Positions 1 to 8,525 of a stretch of 64,000 nucleotides of DNA are shown here, piece by piece. This DNA comes from Pseudomonas putida. GTDB taxonomy: Bacteria > Pseudomonadota > Gammaproteobacteria > Pseudomonadales > Pseudomonadaceae. The notes beneath the pieces are model-generated. The model was not told where the DNA came from. It searched no databases and was given only the letters and a program-made list of their open reading frames with translations. Location: assembly GCF_005080685.1 (NCBI RefSeq), contig NZ_CP039371.1, positions 4,898,001 to 4,962,000 on the forward strand, read 5' to 3'. Made by a program: the position numbers and the translations under genes. Position 1 is the first letter of the stretch. Each line of letters opens with the position of its first letter.

Positions 1-1
1 C

Positions 2-652
2 GCGCCGGGCTACGGCAACTCTGCAGCGCTGGCACAGGCCCGGCCTCGCGCCGAAGACTACGCCGGACGCCTGCAAAGCCTGCTCGATGCCCTGGATATC
101 GAACGCTGCGTGCTGGTGGGCCATTCGCTGGGCGCACTGACCGCCGCAGCCTTTGCCCAGCGCCACCCGCAGCGTGTCCAGCGGCTGGTGCTGCTCAGCC
201 CGGCACGCGGCTATGGCGCGCCGGCACAGGCCGAGCAAGGCCGCGCAGTGCGCGCCAAGCGCCTGGATGACCTGGCGCGGGTAGGGATCGCCGGCCTCGC
301 CGAAGCACGCAGCGCCAACCTGCTGTCACCTGCCGCCGACGCCCGCGCGCTGGCCTGGGTGCGCTGGAACATGGCCCGGCTCAACCCCCAGGGTTATCGC
401 CAGGCCATCGAGCTGCTGTGTGGCGATGCTTTGCTCGACCACCTGCCCCACAGCGTGCCCTGCGAGGTGCATTGCGGCAGTGCCGACGGCATCACCCGCC
501 CCGAGGACTGCCGCGCACTGGCTGAAGCCTTCGCGGCGCCCTTCAGCCTGATCAACGGCGCCGGCCATGCCTGCGCCATCGAACGACCCGAATTGGTGAC
601 CGAGCTCCTGGCCCGGGCACTGCAAGCCTCACTCACAGGTAGCCTGCAATGA
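2..652 (+). CDS. alpha/beta hydrolase, 5'-truncated by window edge
   Basis: The reading frame is open from base 2, so the true start lies upstream of the window; a GTG at 110 falls inside the fold and is not the start. The nucleophile elbow GHSLG lies about 40 codons in, the likely acid is the Asp of CGSADG, and the His of GAGHAC near the C-terminus completes a Ser-Asp-His triad. Next to ring-hydroxylating and extradiol dioxygenase genes, this class often hydrolyses the C-C bond of a meta-cleavage product, or an ester or lactone; that role is inference. Its stop overlaps the next start as ATGA (649-652), so translation is probably coupled to the IclR gene. Confidence 0.85.
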   Translation, partial: APGYGNSAALAQARPRAEDYAGRLQSLLDALDIERCVLVGHSLGALTAAAFAQRHPQRVQRLVLLSPARGYGAPAQAEQGRAVRAKRLDDLARVGIAGLAEARSANLLSPAADARALAWVRWNMARLNPQGYRQAIELLCGDALLDHLPHSVPCEVHCGSADGITRPEDCRALAEAFAAPFSLINGAGHACAIERPELVTELLARALQASLTGSLQ

Positions 653-1470
653 ACGATATGGATGCCTCGAAGGAAAACCAGGACAAGTACATTGTCCCCG
701 GCCTGGAGCGCGGCCTGTTGCTGCTGTGCGAATTCAGCCGGCAGAACCGCACCCTGACCGCACCGGAACTTGCGCGGCGCCTGTCACTGCCACGCTCGAC
801 CATCTTCCGCCTGCTGACCACCCTGGAAACCATGGGCTTCGTCAACCGCAGCGGCAACGAGTACCGCCTGGGCATGTCGGTGCTGCGCCTGGGCTTCGAA
901 TACCTGGCCTCGCTGGAGTTGACCGAACTCGGCCAACCGCTGCTGGCGCGGCTGTGCGACCACCTCAACTACCCGAGCAACCTGGTGGTCCGTGACGGTC
1001 GCTCGATCGTGTACGTGGCCAAGGTCTCGCCGCCCTCGGTGTTCTCCAGCGCTGTCACCGTCGGTACCCGCCTGCCCGCCCACGCCACCGTGCTTGGCCG
1101 GGTGCTGCTGGCCGACCTGAGCCTGGCCGAACTGCGCGAGCTGTACCCCGAGGAGCACCTGGAGCAGTACTCGCCAAGCACGCCGAAAACCGTGCTGGAA
1201 CTGTTCGACCTAGTCCAGGCCGATCGCCTGCGCGGTTATGTCAATGGCGAAGGTTTCTTCGAGTCGACCATCTCCACGGTCGCAGCGCCGGTTCGCGACG
1301 CCAGTGGCCGGGTGACTGCCGCCCTCGGCCTGACCATTCCCACCGTGCAGATCGGCCACGTCAACTTCGACAACCTGCTGGGCCAGGTACGCAGCAGCGC
1401 CGACGAACTGTCGCGGTTGCTCGACTACCGCCCAGGCTCGGGCCGCGTTACCGCGCTGATGAGGGATTGA
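649..1470 (+). CDS. IclR family transcriptional regulator
   Basis: A 273-aa protein of normal IclR length. Residues about 15-75 form the winged helix-turn-helix (LTAPELARRLSLPRSTIFRL) and residues about 90-262 the GAF-like effector domain, which contains the family-typical segments GTRLPAHATVLGRVLLA and AAPVRDASGRVTAALGL. IclR proteins usually control aromatic or short-chain acid catabolism and bind a pathway metabolite. The gene overlaps the upstream hydrolase stop by four bases and is followed one base later by the SDR, so it is embedded in the operon it probably controls. The effector is unknown. No clear operator is visible because the operon promoter lies left of the window. Confidence 0.9.
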   Translation: MNDMDASKENQDKYIVPGLERGLLLLCEFSRQNRTLTAPELARRLSLPRSTIFRLLTTLETMGFVNRSGNEYRLGMSVLRLGFEYLASLELTELGQPLLARLCDHLNYPSNLVVRDGRSIVYVAKVSPPSVFSSAVTVGTRLPAHATVLGRVLLADLSLAELRELYPEEHLEQYSPSTPKTVLELFDLVQADRLRGYVNGEGFFESTISTVAAPVRDASGRVTAALGLTIPTVQIGHVNFDNLLGQVRSSADELSRLLDYRPGSGRVTALMRD

Positions 1471-1471
1471 G

Positions 1472-2269
1472 ATGAATCTCTATTCACTGCATGACAGCAC
1501 CGCCATCGTCACCGGTGGCTCCTCCGGCATCGGCCTGGCGTGCGTCGAATCGCTGCTCGAAGCCGGCGCCCGGGTGGCCTTCTGCGGGCGCAACGGCGAA
1601 CGCCTGCGCAGCGCCGAAGCCAGCCTGCGCGAACGCTTCCCCCATGCGCGCCTGCTGGCACAGGTGTGTGACGTACTCGATGCCGAGGCGGTGCGCGCCT
1701 TCGCCGCGGCCAGCGAAGCCGAACTCGGCCCGGCACGGGTGCTGATCAACAACGCCGGCCAAGGCCGCGTGTCGACCTTTGCCGACACCACCGACGCCGC
1801 CTGGCAGGACGAGCTGCAACTGAAGTTCTTCTCGGTGATCAATCCGGTGCGGGCCTTCATGAACCAGCTGCAAGGCGAGGCCGGCGCGTCGATCGTCTGC
1901 GTCAACTCGCTACTGGCCAGCCAGCCCGAGCCGCACATGGTGGCGACCTCGGCGGCTCGGGCCGGGCTGAAGAACCTGGTGCGCTCGATGGCTTTCGAGT
2001 TCGCCGAACAGGACATCCGGGTCAACGGCATCCTCATCGGCCTGGTCGAGTCCGGCCAATGGCGCCGCCGTTTCGAAGCCCGTGACGAGCGGGCCCTGGA
2101 CTGGCGGCAATGGACCGCGCAACTGGCCCGCCGCAAGCAAATTCCCCTTGGCCGCCTGGGCCTGCCGAAAGAGGCCGCCCAAGCCATCTTGTTCCTCGCT
2201 TCGCCGCTGTCGTCCTACACCACCGGCAGTCATATCGATGTTTCTGGAGGCCTGTCCCGCCATGCGTAA
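1472..2269 (+). CDS. atypical short-chain dehydrogenase/reductase (SDR) lacking the usual Tyr/Lys
   Basis: A 265-aa classical-size SDR. The nucleotide-binding motif TGGSSGIG (about residues 14-21), the NNAG motif (about 91-94) and the C-terminal SSYTTGSHIDVSGG are all present. The active-site segment, normally YSASKAGL, reads TSAARAGL, so the catalytic Tyr and Lys positions carry Thr and Arg. It could be a divergent dehydrogenase with another proton relay or a non-catalytic paralogue. In a dioxygenase cluster the expected job would be oxidising a cis-dihydrodiol or an alcohol, but the missing residues weaken that. The ATG follows the IclR stop directly; the 3' end overlaps the next gene by 8 bases. 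Confidence 0.85.
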   Translation: MNLYSLHDSTAIVTGGSSGIGLACVESLLEAGARVAFCGRNGERLRSAEASLRERFPHARLLAQVCDVLDAEAVRAFAAASEAELGPARVLINNAGQGRVSTFADTTDAAWQDELQLKFFSVINPVRAFMNQLQGEAGASIVCVNSLLASQPEPHMVATSAARAGLKNLVRSMAFEFAEQDIRVNGILIGLVESGQWRRRFEARDERALDWRQWTAQLARRKQIPLGRLGLPKEAAQAILFLASPLSSYTTGSHIDVSGGLSRHA

Positions 2270-3944
2270 CGAAAACACTGTCACCGTGGGCGCGGTCATC
2301 ACCGCGTTTCTCGAGCAATGCGAGGTCAAGGCCGCATTCGGCGTGATCTCCATCCACAACATGCCGATCCTCGACGCCTTTGCCGTGCGCGGCAACATCC
2401 GCTTCGTCATGGCCCGCGGCGAAGCCGGCGCCACCAACATGGCCGACGCCTATGCCCGCAGCGTCGGCGGCCTGGGCGTGTGCCTGACCTCCACCGGCAC
2501 TGCCGCCGGCAACGCCGCCGGTGCCATGGTCGAAGCGCTGACCGCCGGCACGCCGCTGCTGCATATCACCGGCCAGATCGAAACGCCTTACCTGGACCAG
2601 GAGTTCGCCTACATCCACGAAGCACGCGATCAACTGACCATGCTCAAGGCCGTGTCCAAGGCCGCGTTCCGGGTGCGCAGCGTCGAGACCGCGCTGAGCA
2701 CCATCAAACTTGCCGTGCAGACCGCCCTGACCGCGCCGACCGGCCCGGTCAGCGTGGAAATCCCGATCGATATCCAGTCCACCTTCGTGCCCATGCCCGC
2801 CGACCTCACGCCGCTGCCGGTACCGGTCGCGGTGCCTGCACCGGAGGCGTTGGAGCAACTGGTCGCGCGCATGCTCAAAGCCAAGCGCCCGCTGCTGTGG
2901 CTCGGCGGCGGCGCGCGGCATGCCGGCAAGGCGGTCAAGCGCTTGCTGGACATGGGCGTGGGGGTCATCACCTCGACCCAGGGCCGCGGCGTGGTCAACG
3001 AAGACGACGAACGCTGCCTGGGCGCGTTTTCGCAAAATCGCCTGGTGGAAAACTTCATGCAGAGCTGCGACGCCCTGCTGATCGCAGGTTCGCGCCTGCG
3101 GAGCAACGAAACCTTCAAGTACGCCTTGAAACTGCCGGAAAACACCCTGCGCATCGACGCCAACCCGGCCATCGAAGGCCGCAGCTACTCCAGCGACCTG
3201 TTCGTCTGTGGCGATGCCGCGCTGACCCTCGACGCCCTCGCCGACCGCCTCGAAGGCCGCCTGCAGACCGACCCGCAGTTCCTTGTCGAACTCAAGGACG
3301 TGCGCAACAAGGCCCGCGCCGCGCTGATCGCCGACCTCGGCCCGTATGCCGCGATGGTCGAGCAACTGCAAGGCCAGACTGGGCGCAACTTCACCTGGGT
3401 ACGCGACGTGACCCTGTCCAACAGCATCTGGGGCAACCGTCTGCTCGACCTGTACCACCCGCAAGCCGGGGTACATGCCCTGGGCGGCGGCATCGGCCAG
3501 GGCCTGGCGATGGGTATCGGTGCCGGCATCGCCGCTGCCGAATACGACCCACAGCGCAAGGTGTTCGCCCTCGCCGGCGATGGCGGCTTCATCCTCAACC
3601 TAGGTGAGCTGGCGACCCTGGTGCAGGAAAAGGCCAACGTTGTGATCCTGCTGATGAACGACCAGCGCTACGGGGTGATCCGCAACATCCAGGACGCTAT
3701 CTATGGCGCCCGCCACGCCTACGTCGAGCTGCACACGCCGGACTACACCCAACTGGCCGAGTCCATGGGCATTCGCCATCGCCTGGTACGCGACCTCAAG
3801 GACTTCGGCGGCGTCCTGCAAGACGCCCTCGGCCAACCTGGGCCGTTCCTGCTGGAGGTGGACATGCTTGCGGTAGGCAACTTCGCCACCCAGTTCGCCG
3901 GCCCGCCCAACAGCGAGACCAAGGCCCAGAAGGCCACTGCCTGA
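2262..3944 (+). CDS. thiamine diphosphate-dependent enzyme (acetolactate synthase/decarboxylase family)
   Basis: A 560-aa ThDP enzyme with the usual three domains. The N-terminal Pyr domain carries the cofactor-activating Glu in ARGEAGATNMADAYAR (about residue 54). The C-terminal PP domain carries the Mg/ThDP motif starting AGDGGF near residue 437 and ending NDQRYG about 28 residues later. The start at 2262 has a good Shine-Dalgarno (GGAGG at 2246-2250) and overlaps the SDR stop; frame-open sequence further upstream is inside the SDR gene and is rejected. The family covers acetolactate synthases, benzoylformate decarboxylase and benzaldehyde lyase. No small subunit follows, so a catabolic 2-keto-acid decarboxylase or C-C lyase is more likely than Ilv synthesis. 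Substrate unknown. Confidence 0.85.
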   Translation: MRNENTVTVGAVITAFLEQCEVKAAFGVISIHNMPILDAFAVRGNIRFVMARGEAGATNMADAYARSVGGLGVCLTSTGTAAGNAAGAMVEALTAGTPLLHITGQIETPYLDQEFAYIHEARDQLTMLKAVSKAAFRVRSVETALSTIKLAVQTALTAPTGPVSVEIPIDIQSTFVPMPADLTPLPVPVAVPAPEALEQLVARMLKAKRPLLWLGGGARHAGKAVKRLLDMGVGVITSTQGRGVVNEDDERCLGAFSQNRLVENFMQSCDALLIAGSRLRSNETFKYALKLPENTLRIDANPAIEGRSYSSDLFVCGDAALTLDALADRLEGRLQTDPQFLVELKDVRNKARAALIADLGPYAAMVEQLQGQTGRNFTWVRDVTLSNSIWGNRLLDLYHPQAGVHALGGGIGQGLAMGIGAGIAAAEYDPQRKVFALAGDGGFILNLGELATLVQEKANVVILLMNDQRYGVIRNIQDAIYGARHAYVELHTPDYTQLAESMGIRHRLVRDLKDFGGVLQDALGQPGPFLLEVDMLAVGNFATQFAGPPNSETKAQKATA

Positions 3945-3954
3945 GGAACGCGCC

Positions 3955-4758
3955 ATGCTGCATATCACCATGATCGGCTGTGGCGCCATCGGCGTCGGCG
4001 TGCTGGAGCTGCTGGAGGCCGATCCGCAGTTGTGCGTCGATTCCGTGATCGCCTCGGCAGGTTCGGCAGAGCTGGTACGCCAGCGCCTGGCCAGCTTCAA
4101 ACGCCCGCCTCAGGTGCTGACGGCGCTGCCTGCCGACGCGCACCCCGACCTGCTGGTCGAGTGCGCAGGCCACCGCGCCATCGAGGAGCACGTCTTGCCG
4201 GCCCTGGAGCGCGGTATCGCCTGCCTGGTCGTCTCGGTGGGGGCGCTGTCGGAGCCCGGCCTGGTGGAACGCCTGGAGGCTGCCGCCGAACGTGGCAATA
4301 CCCGGATCGAACTGCTGCCGGGTGCCATTGGCGGTATCGATGCCCTGTCGGCCGCCAAGGTCGGTGGCCTGGATGCCGTCAGCTACACCGGCCGCAAGCC
4401 GGCCAAGGCCTGGAAGAACACGCCCGGTGAGCAGGCCTGTGACCTGGACAGCATCAGCGAAGCCACGGTGATCTTCCAGGGCAGCGCCCGCGAGGCTGCC
4501 CGCCTTTATCCAAAGAATGCCAACGTCGCGGCCACCCTGTCGCTGGCAGGCCTGGGCCTGGACCGCACGCAGGTGACCCTGATCGCCGACCCGCTGAGCG
4601 AGGAAAACGTGCACCAGGTCCAGGCCCGTGGCGCCTTCGGCGGTTTCGAGATGAGCCTGCGCGGCAAGCCTCTACAGGCCAACCCGAAGACCTCGGCGCT
4701 GACCGTGTACAGCGTGGTCCGCGCCCTGGGCAACCACGCCCATGCCATTTCCATCTAG
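3955..4758 (+). CDS. nadX: L-aspartate dehydrogenase (NadX family)
   Basis: A 267-aa NAD(P)-dependent amino acid dehydrogenase. The Rossmann motif GCGAIG is at about residues 9-14, the domain signature LLVECAGHRAIEEHVLPAL follows, and the ENVHQV segment contains the His taken as catalytic in this family. Biochemically studied members (Pseudomonas aeruginosa, Ralstonia) interconvert L-aspartate and iminoaspartate/oxaloacetate. Its place between a ThDP enzyme and an aldehyde dehydrogenase, away from NAD biosynthesis genes, suggests a catabolic role, possibly on an amine or imine intermediate; this is inference. The gap to the preceding gene is 10 bases, so it is co-transcribed. From memory, P. 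aeruginosa nadX also sits beside a decarboxylase, an SDR and an IclR gene. Confidence 0.8.
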   Translation: MLHITMIGCGAIGVGVLELLEADPQLCVDSVIASAGSAELVRQRLASFKRPPQVLTALPADAHPDLLVECAGHRAIEEHVLPALERGIACLVVSVGALSEPGLVERLEAAAERGNTRIELLPGAIGGIDALSAAKVGGLDAVSYTGRKPAKAWKNTPGEQACDLDSISEATVIFQGSAREAARLYPKNANVAATLSLAGLGLDRTQVTLIADPLSEENVHQVQARGAFGGFEMSLRGKPLQANPKTSALTVYSVVRALGNHAHAISI

Positions 4759-4768
4759 GGGATTGCCC

Positions 4769-6259
4769 ATGACACTGGAACAAAGCTTACCCATCTGCAT
4801 CGCCGGCACCTGGCGCCAGGGCGGTGGCGAGCGCTACGCCACCTGCTACCCGGCCACGGGCGAGCCGGTGGCCTGGCTCAACGCTGCCAGCCTGGACGAC
4901 GTCGAAGCCGCGGTGCAGGGTGCCCACCAGGCCTTCCTGCACAGCGGCTGGGCGCAGCGCAAGCCGCATGAACGCGCCGCCGTGCTGCTGCGCATCGCTG
5001 CGCTGATCCGCGAGCGCGCCGAGGAACTGGCGCAGTTGCAACGCCAGGACAATGGCAAGCCGATCGCCGAGACCCGCGCCCTGGTGGCCAGCGCCGCCGG
5101 CACCTTCCAGTTTTTCGCCGCAGCCTGCGAAACATTGGAAGAAACCATCACCCCATCGCGTGGCGACTTCCTCAGCATGAGCGTGTACGAGCCGATGGGC
5201 GTGGTCGCGGCGATCACGCCATGGAACTCGCCGATCGCCAGCGAAGCGCAAAAGGTCGCGCCGGCCCTGGCTGCCGGCAACGCCGTGGTGATCAAGCCTG
5301 CAGAAATCACGCCGCTGCTGGCCCTGCAACTGGCGCGCATCTGCGACGATGCCGGCCTGCCCAAGGGGCTGGTCAGCGTGCTGCCGGGCAAGGGCTCGCT
5401 GCTCGGCGACGCACTGACCCGCCACCCGCTGGTCAAGCGCGTGTCGTTCACCGGCGGCACCCGCACCGGCAAGCACATCGCCCATATCGCCGCCGACAAG
5501 ATGATGCCGGTGTCGCTGGAGTTGGGCGGCAAGTCGCCGACCATCGTGCTCGACGATGCCGACCTCGACCATGCCGTGGCCGGGGTGCTGTACGGCATCT
5601 TCAGCTCGTCCGGCGAAGCCTGTATCGCAGGTTCCCGGTTGTTCGTCGCCCGCGCGCTGTACGAGCCGTTCATGGCCCGCCTGAGCGCCGCCGCCGCGCA
5701 ACTGCGGGTGGGCGACCCGGCCGACGAACGCACGCAGATGGGCCCGCTGATCAGCGCCGCGCACCGCGAGTCGGTGGAGCGCTACGTAGCCCTGGGCCTG
5801 GCCGAAGGCGGCCGCCTGCGCCTGGGCGGCGAGCGCCCGCGTGGCGGGATGTTCGACCATGGCTACTTCTACCCACCGACCATTCTCGAAGGCCTGGGTA
5901 ACCAGCAGCAGGTGTGCCAGGAAGAGATCTTCGGCCCGGTGCTGGTGGCCATGCCTTTCGACAGCGAGCAAGCACTGATCGAGCAGGCCAACGACAGCCT
6001 GTACGCACTGGCCGCCGGTATCTGGAGCCGCGACTACAAGCGCGCCTGGGCGCTGGGGCGCAAGCTCCAGGCCGGCACGGTCTGGGTCAACACCTACAAG
6101 CAGTTTTCCATCTCGACGCCCTTCGGCGGCTGGCGTGACAGCGGCCTGGGCCGCGAAAAAGGCCGCCTGGGCATCCTGCAGTACATGGAACAGAAAAGCC
6201 TCTACTGGGGCATGAACGAACAACCGCTGGCCTGGGCCGGCGTGGAGGCAGGGCAATGA
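4769..6259 (+). CDS. NAD(P)-dependent aldehyde dehydrogenase
   Basis: A 496-aa ALDH-superfamily enzyme. The general-base Glu is in LELGGKSPTIVL (about residue 251) and the nucleophile Cys in SSGEACIAGS (about residue 285); TPWNSPIA and FTGGTRTGKHIA form the cofactor site. The start at 4769 is chosen because AGGGG lies just upstream; an earlier in-frame ATG at 4742 is inside nadX. The stop overlaps the next gene's start (ATGA, 6256-6259). It probably oxidises the aldehyde made by the neighbouring ThDP enzyme or by ring-cleavage product breakdown; the exact substrate cannot be read from sequence. Confidence 0.88.
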   Translation: MTLEQSLPICIAGTWRQGGGERYATCYPATGEPVAWLNAASLDDVEAAVQGAHQAFLHSGWAQRKPHERAAVLLRIAALIRERAEELAQLQRQDNGKPIAETRALVASAAGTFQFFAAACETLEETITPSRGDFLSMSVYEPMGVVAAITPWNSPIASEAQKVAPALAAGNAVVIKPAEITPLLALQLARICDDAGLPKGLVSVLPGKGSLLGDALTRHPLVKRVSFTGGTRTGKHIAHIAADKMMPVSLELGGKSPTIVLDDADLDHAVAGVLYGIFSSSGEACIAGSRLFVARALYEPFMARLSAAAAQLRVGDPADERTQMGPLISAAHRESVERYVALGLAEGGRLRLGGERPRGGMFDHGYFYPPTILEGLGNQQQVCQEEIFGPVLVAMPFDSEQALIEQANDSLYALAAGIWSRDYKRAWALGRKLQAGTVWVNTYKQFSISTPFGGWRDSGLGREKGRLGILQYMEQKSLYWGMNEQPLAWAGVEAGQ

Positions 6260-7224
6260 GCGTACTGGGCATCGACGAAGTCACCTATGGGGTCGAAGAC
6301 CTGGCCACCTGTGCGCGCTTCTTCGGCGATTGGGGCCTGACCCTGGTCAGCGAAGCACCCGACGAGGTCGTCTTCGAAACCCTCAATGGCTGCCGCGTAG
6401 TGCTGGCCGCCATCGACAAACCGGGGCTACCAGCGGCCATCGAGCCCGGCTCGACGGTACGCGAAGTCGTCTGGGGCGTAGCCAGCCAGGCCGACCTTGC
6501 GCTGTACAGCCAGCGCATCGCCAACGACCCAGGCTTCGTCGAAGGCAATGGCCGGGTCGGCTGCACCGACCCCAACGGCCTGGCGATCCGCTTGCAGGTC
6601 ACCCGCAAGCGGCCACTGGAGCTCGAGTGCAGCGGCCACAACACCTGGCAGACCAAGGGCCGGATCAACAAACCGGCACCCGTCTACGAGCGCGCCACGC
6701 CCATCGAAGTGGGCCACGTGGTGTTCTTCGTCAAGGACGTCAACGCCTGCGAAGCGTTCTACCACGAGCGCTTCGGCTTCCAGGCCTCGGACCGCTACCC
6801 CAACCGCGGCGCGTTCCTGCGCACCGCCGAGGAAGGCGGCCACCACGACCTGTTCATGCTGCAACTGCCGGCTCCGCGTGCCGGGCTGAACCACGTCGCC
6901 TTCACCGTGCGCGACCTGCACGAGGTGTTCGGCGGTGGCATGCACATCTCGCGCTGCGGCTGGGCCACCGAAATCGGCCCGGGCCGCCACCCGGTGTCCT
7001 CGGCATTCTTCTGGTACTTCAAGAACCCGGCCGGCGCACTGGTGGAGTACTACGCCGACGAAGACCAACTGACCGGCGAGTGGCAACCCCGCGAATTCGA
7101 ACCCGGGCCGACCGTCTTCGCCGAATGGGCGATTGCCGGCGGCATCGATGGCAATACCCGGCGCCAGCAGCATGTCGAGGCGCCACAAGGCAAGTTCCTC
7201 ACCGACAAACCAAAGAACAACTGA
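6256..7224 (+). CDS. two-domain type I extradiol ring-cleavage dioxygenase (VOC superfamily)
   Basis: A 322-aa protein made of two VOC repeats, the architecture of catechol 2,3-dioxygenase-type enzymes. The C-terminal repeat holds the full 2-His-1-carboxylate iron site: His in EVGHVVFFV (about 154), His in GLNHVAFTV (about 213) and Glu in LVEYYAD (about 264). The N-terminal repeat lacks it, as is normal. Known members open catecholic rings next to the diol using Fe(II) and O2. Coupled to the ALDH gene by an ATGA overlap and followed by a Rieske oxygenase, it indicates an aromatic or polycyclic ring-opening pathway. A non-oxygenase VOC activity remains possible, but the intact metal ligands argue for a real dioxygenase. 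Confidence 0.82.
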   Translation: MSVLGIDEVTYGVEDLATCARFFGDWGLTLVSEAPDEVVFETLNGCRVVLAAIDKPGLPAAIEPGSTVREVVWGVASQADLALYSQRIANDPGFVEGNGRVGCTDPNGLAIRLQVTRKRPLELECSGHNTWQTKGRINKPAPVYERATPIEVGHVVFFVKDVNACEAFYHERFGFQASDRYPNRGAFLRTAEEGGHHDLFMLQLPAPRAGLNHVAFTVRDLHEVFGGGMHISRCGWATEIGPGRHPVSSAFFWYFKNPAGALVEYYADEDQLTGEWQPREFEPGPTVFAEWAIAGGIDGNTRRQQHVEAPQGKFLTDKPKNN

Positions 7225-7234
7225 GGGCCATCCC

Positions 7235-7462
7235 ATGAGCGACACCGAGGTTTACCTGCAACCCCATCAGGCGCGCAAACGCCCCAACACGCCGTTCGAG
7301 GACCTGCTCGGCGATTCCATCGAGCGCGCCTACGGCAGCGGCGTGAGCGAATTGAGCGAGCTGCTCGCCCACCTCGACCTGGCCGGCCCGCCCTGCCCGC
7401 TGACCAGCGGCGAGTGGACCGAAGACGCATTCAAAACCCTGATGGCACGGCTGGGCGAATGA
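7235..7462 (+). CDS. small 75-aa protein between the dioxygenase genes
   Basis: A 75-aa acidic protein beginning MSDTEVYLQPHQARKR, with an N-terminal segment related to (RKRPNTPFEDLLGDSIERAY) and a C-terminal acidic helix. It starts 10 bases after the extradiol dioxygenase and ends 20 bases before the Rieske oxygenase, so it is an operon member. I recall similar proteins beside Rieske oxygenases being named 'recombinase-like helix-turn-helix' proteins; I cannot confirm that here. It has no signal peptide, no membrane span and no cysteines, so it is not a ferredoxin. It might be an oxygenase accessory or assembly factor; function unknown. Confidence 0.7.
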   Translation: MSDTEVYLQPHQARKRPNTPFEDLLGDSIERAYGSGVSELSELLAHLDLAGPPCPLTSGEWTEDAFKTLMARLGE

Positions 7463-7482
7463 CCCGCTGGAGGTAGAACACG

Positions 7483-8517
7483 ATGAACATGCAAATATCC
7501 GTGGACCCTGTTGAGCAACACCTGGCCAATGGCCTCAAAGACCTCTGGTTCCCCGTGCTGCCGTCGGAGCTGTTGACCGACCGGCCACGCTCGATCCGTC
7601 GCCTGGGCTACAAGATCGCCCTGTGGCGCGACAACGATGGCCGCGTCCACGCCCTCGAGGACCACTGCCCGCACCGAGGTGCGCCGCTGTCCCAGGGGCC
7701 GGTATTGGGTGACCGCCTGCAATGCCCTTATCACGGCATCGAAGTGCGCTGCGATGGCACCGTGACCAAGGTCCCCGGCAGCCCAGGCTGCAAGCTCGAA
7801 GGCAGCCGCCCGACGCGGATGTTCCATGCCCGCGAAGCCGCAGGGGCGATCTTCCTGTTCAACGCCACCGACCCGCACATTGCCGAACCGCCGGAGCTGG
7901 TGCTGCCTGAGGAGCTGACCTCGCCCGAGTGGAGCCACTTCCTCTGCTACACCGAGTGGAAGGGCGATTACCGCTACGTGCTGGACAACGTCATGGACCC
8001 GATGCACGGCACCTACCTGCACAAGATGTCGCACTCGATGAGCGAGGGCGAGGCGACCGCCAAGTTCGTCACCCGCGACACCGAGCAGGGTTTCTTCTTC
8101 GAGAAGGAAGGCCAGCGCGGGGTGAACTTCGACTGGACCGAATTCTTCGACAACGGCTGCCATTGGCTGCGCCTGGAAATCCCCTACCCGAAAACCGGCG
8201 GTCCAGGCGGCAACTTCACCATCATCGGCAGCTATACCCCGAGCAGCCGCGCCCTGTCGGCGGTGTTCCACTGGCGTGCACGGCCGCTCACCGGCTGGCA
8301 ACGCGACACCTGGCGGTTCCTCTACAAGAACCGCCTGGAAGCACGTCACTGGGCGGTGCTGGAACAGGACCGGGTGCTGCTGGAGTTCATGGAGTTCGAC
8401 GCCAACCAACGCGAGAACCTCTACCAGCACGACCTGGGCGTGGTGCGCCTGCGCCGCTTCCTCAAGGGAAAGGCCAAGGAGCAGTTGGCCCTGATCGAAG
8501 CGAAACAACTGGCCTGA
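7483..8517 (+). CDS. Rieske non-haem iron aromatic oxygenase, alpha subunit
   Basis: A 344-aa Rieske oxygenase. The [2Fe-2S] ligands are CPH (about residues 62-64) and, 16 residues later, CPYH (about 81-84). The mononuclear iron site is DNVMDPMHGTYLH, the D-x2-H-x4-H pattern that binds catalytic Fe. Length and layout resemble single-component alpha subunits such as VanA-type O-demethylases, which need no beta subunit, and none is encoded nearby. It would take electrons from the reductase encoded 8 bases downstream. Reactions of the group include O- and N-demethylation and monohydroxylation; which one applies is unknown. A Shine-Dalgarno GGAGGT precedes the ATG. Confidence 0.9.
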   Translation: MNMQISVDPVEQHLANGLKDLWFPVLPSELLTDRPRSIRRLGYKIALWRDNDGRVHALEDHCPHRGAPLSQGPVLGDRLQCPYHGIEVRCDGTVTKVPGSPGCKLEGSRPTRMFHAREAAGAIFLFNATDPHIAEPPELVLPEELTSPEWSHFLCYTEWKGDYRYVLDNVMDPMHGTYLHKMSHSMSEGEATAKFVTRDTEQGFFFEKEGQRGVNFDWTEFFDNGCHWLRLEIPYPKTGGPGGNFTIIGSYTPSSRALSAVFHWRARPLTGWQRDTWRFLYKNRLEARHWAVLEQDRVLLEFMEFDANQRENLYQHDLGVVRLRRFLKGKAKEQLALIEAKQLA

Positions 8518-8525
8518 GGTGCACG

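Noticed and set aside
2034..3476. 480-codon minus-strand frame opposite the ThDP enzyme
   Set aside because: No ribosome site or motifs, and the plus-strand gene is unambiguous.
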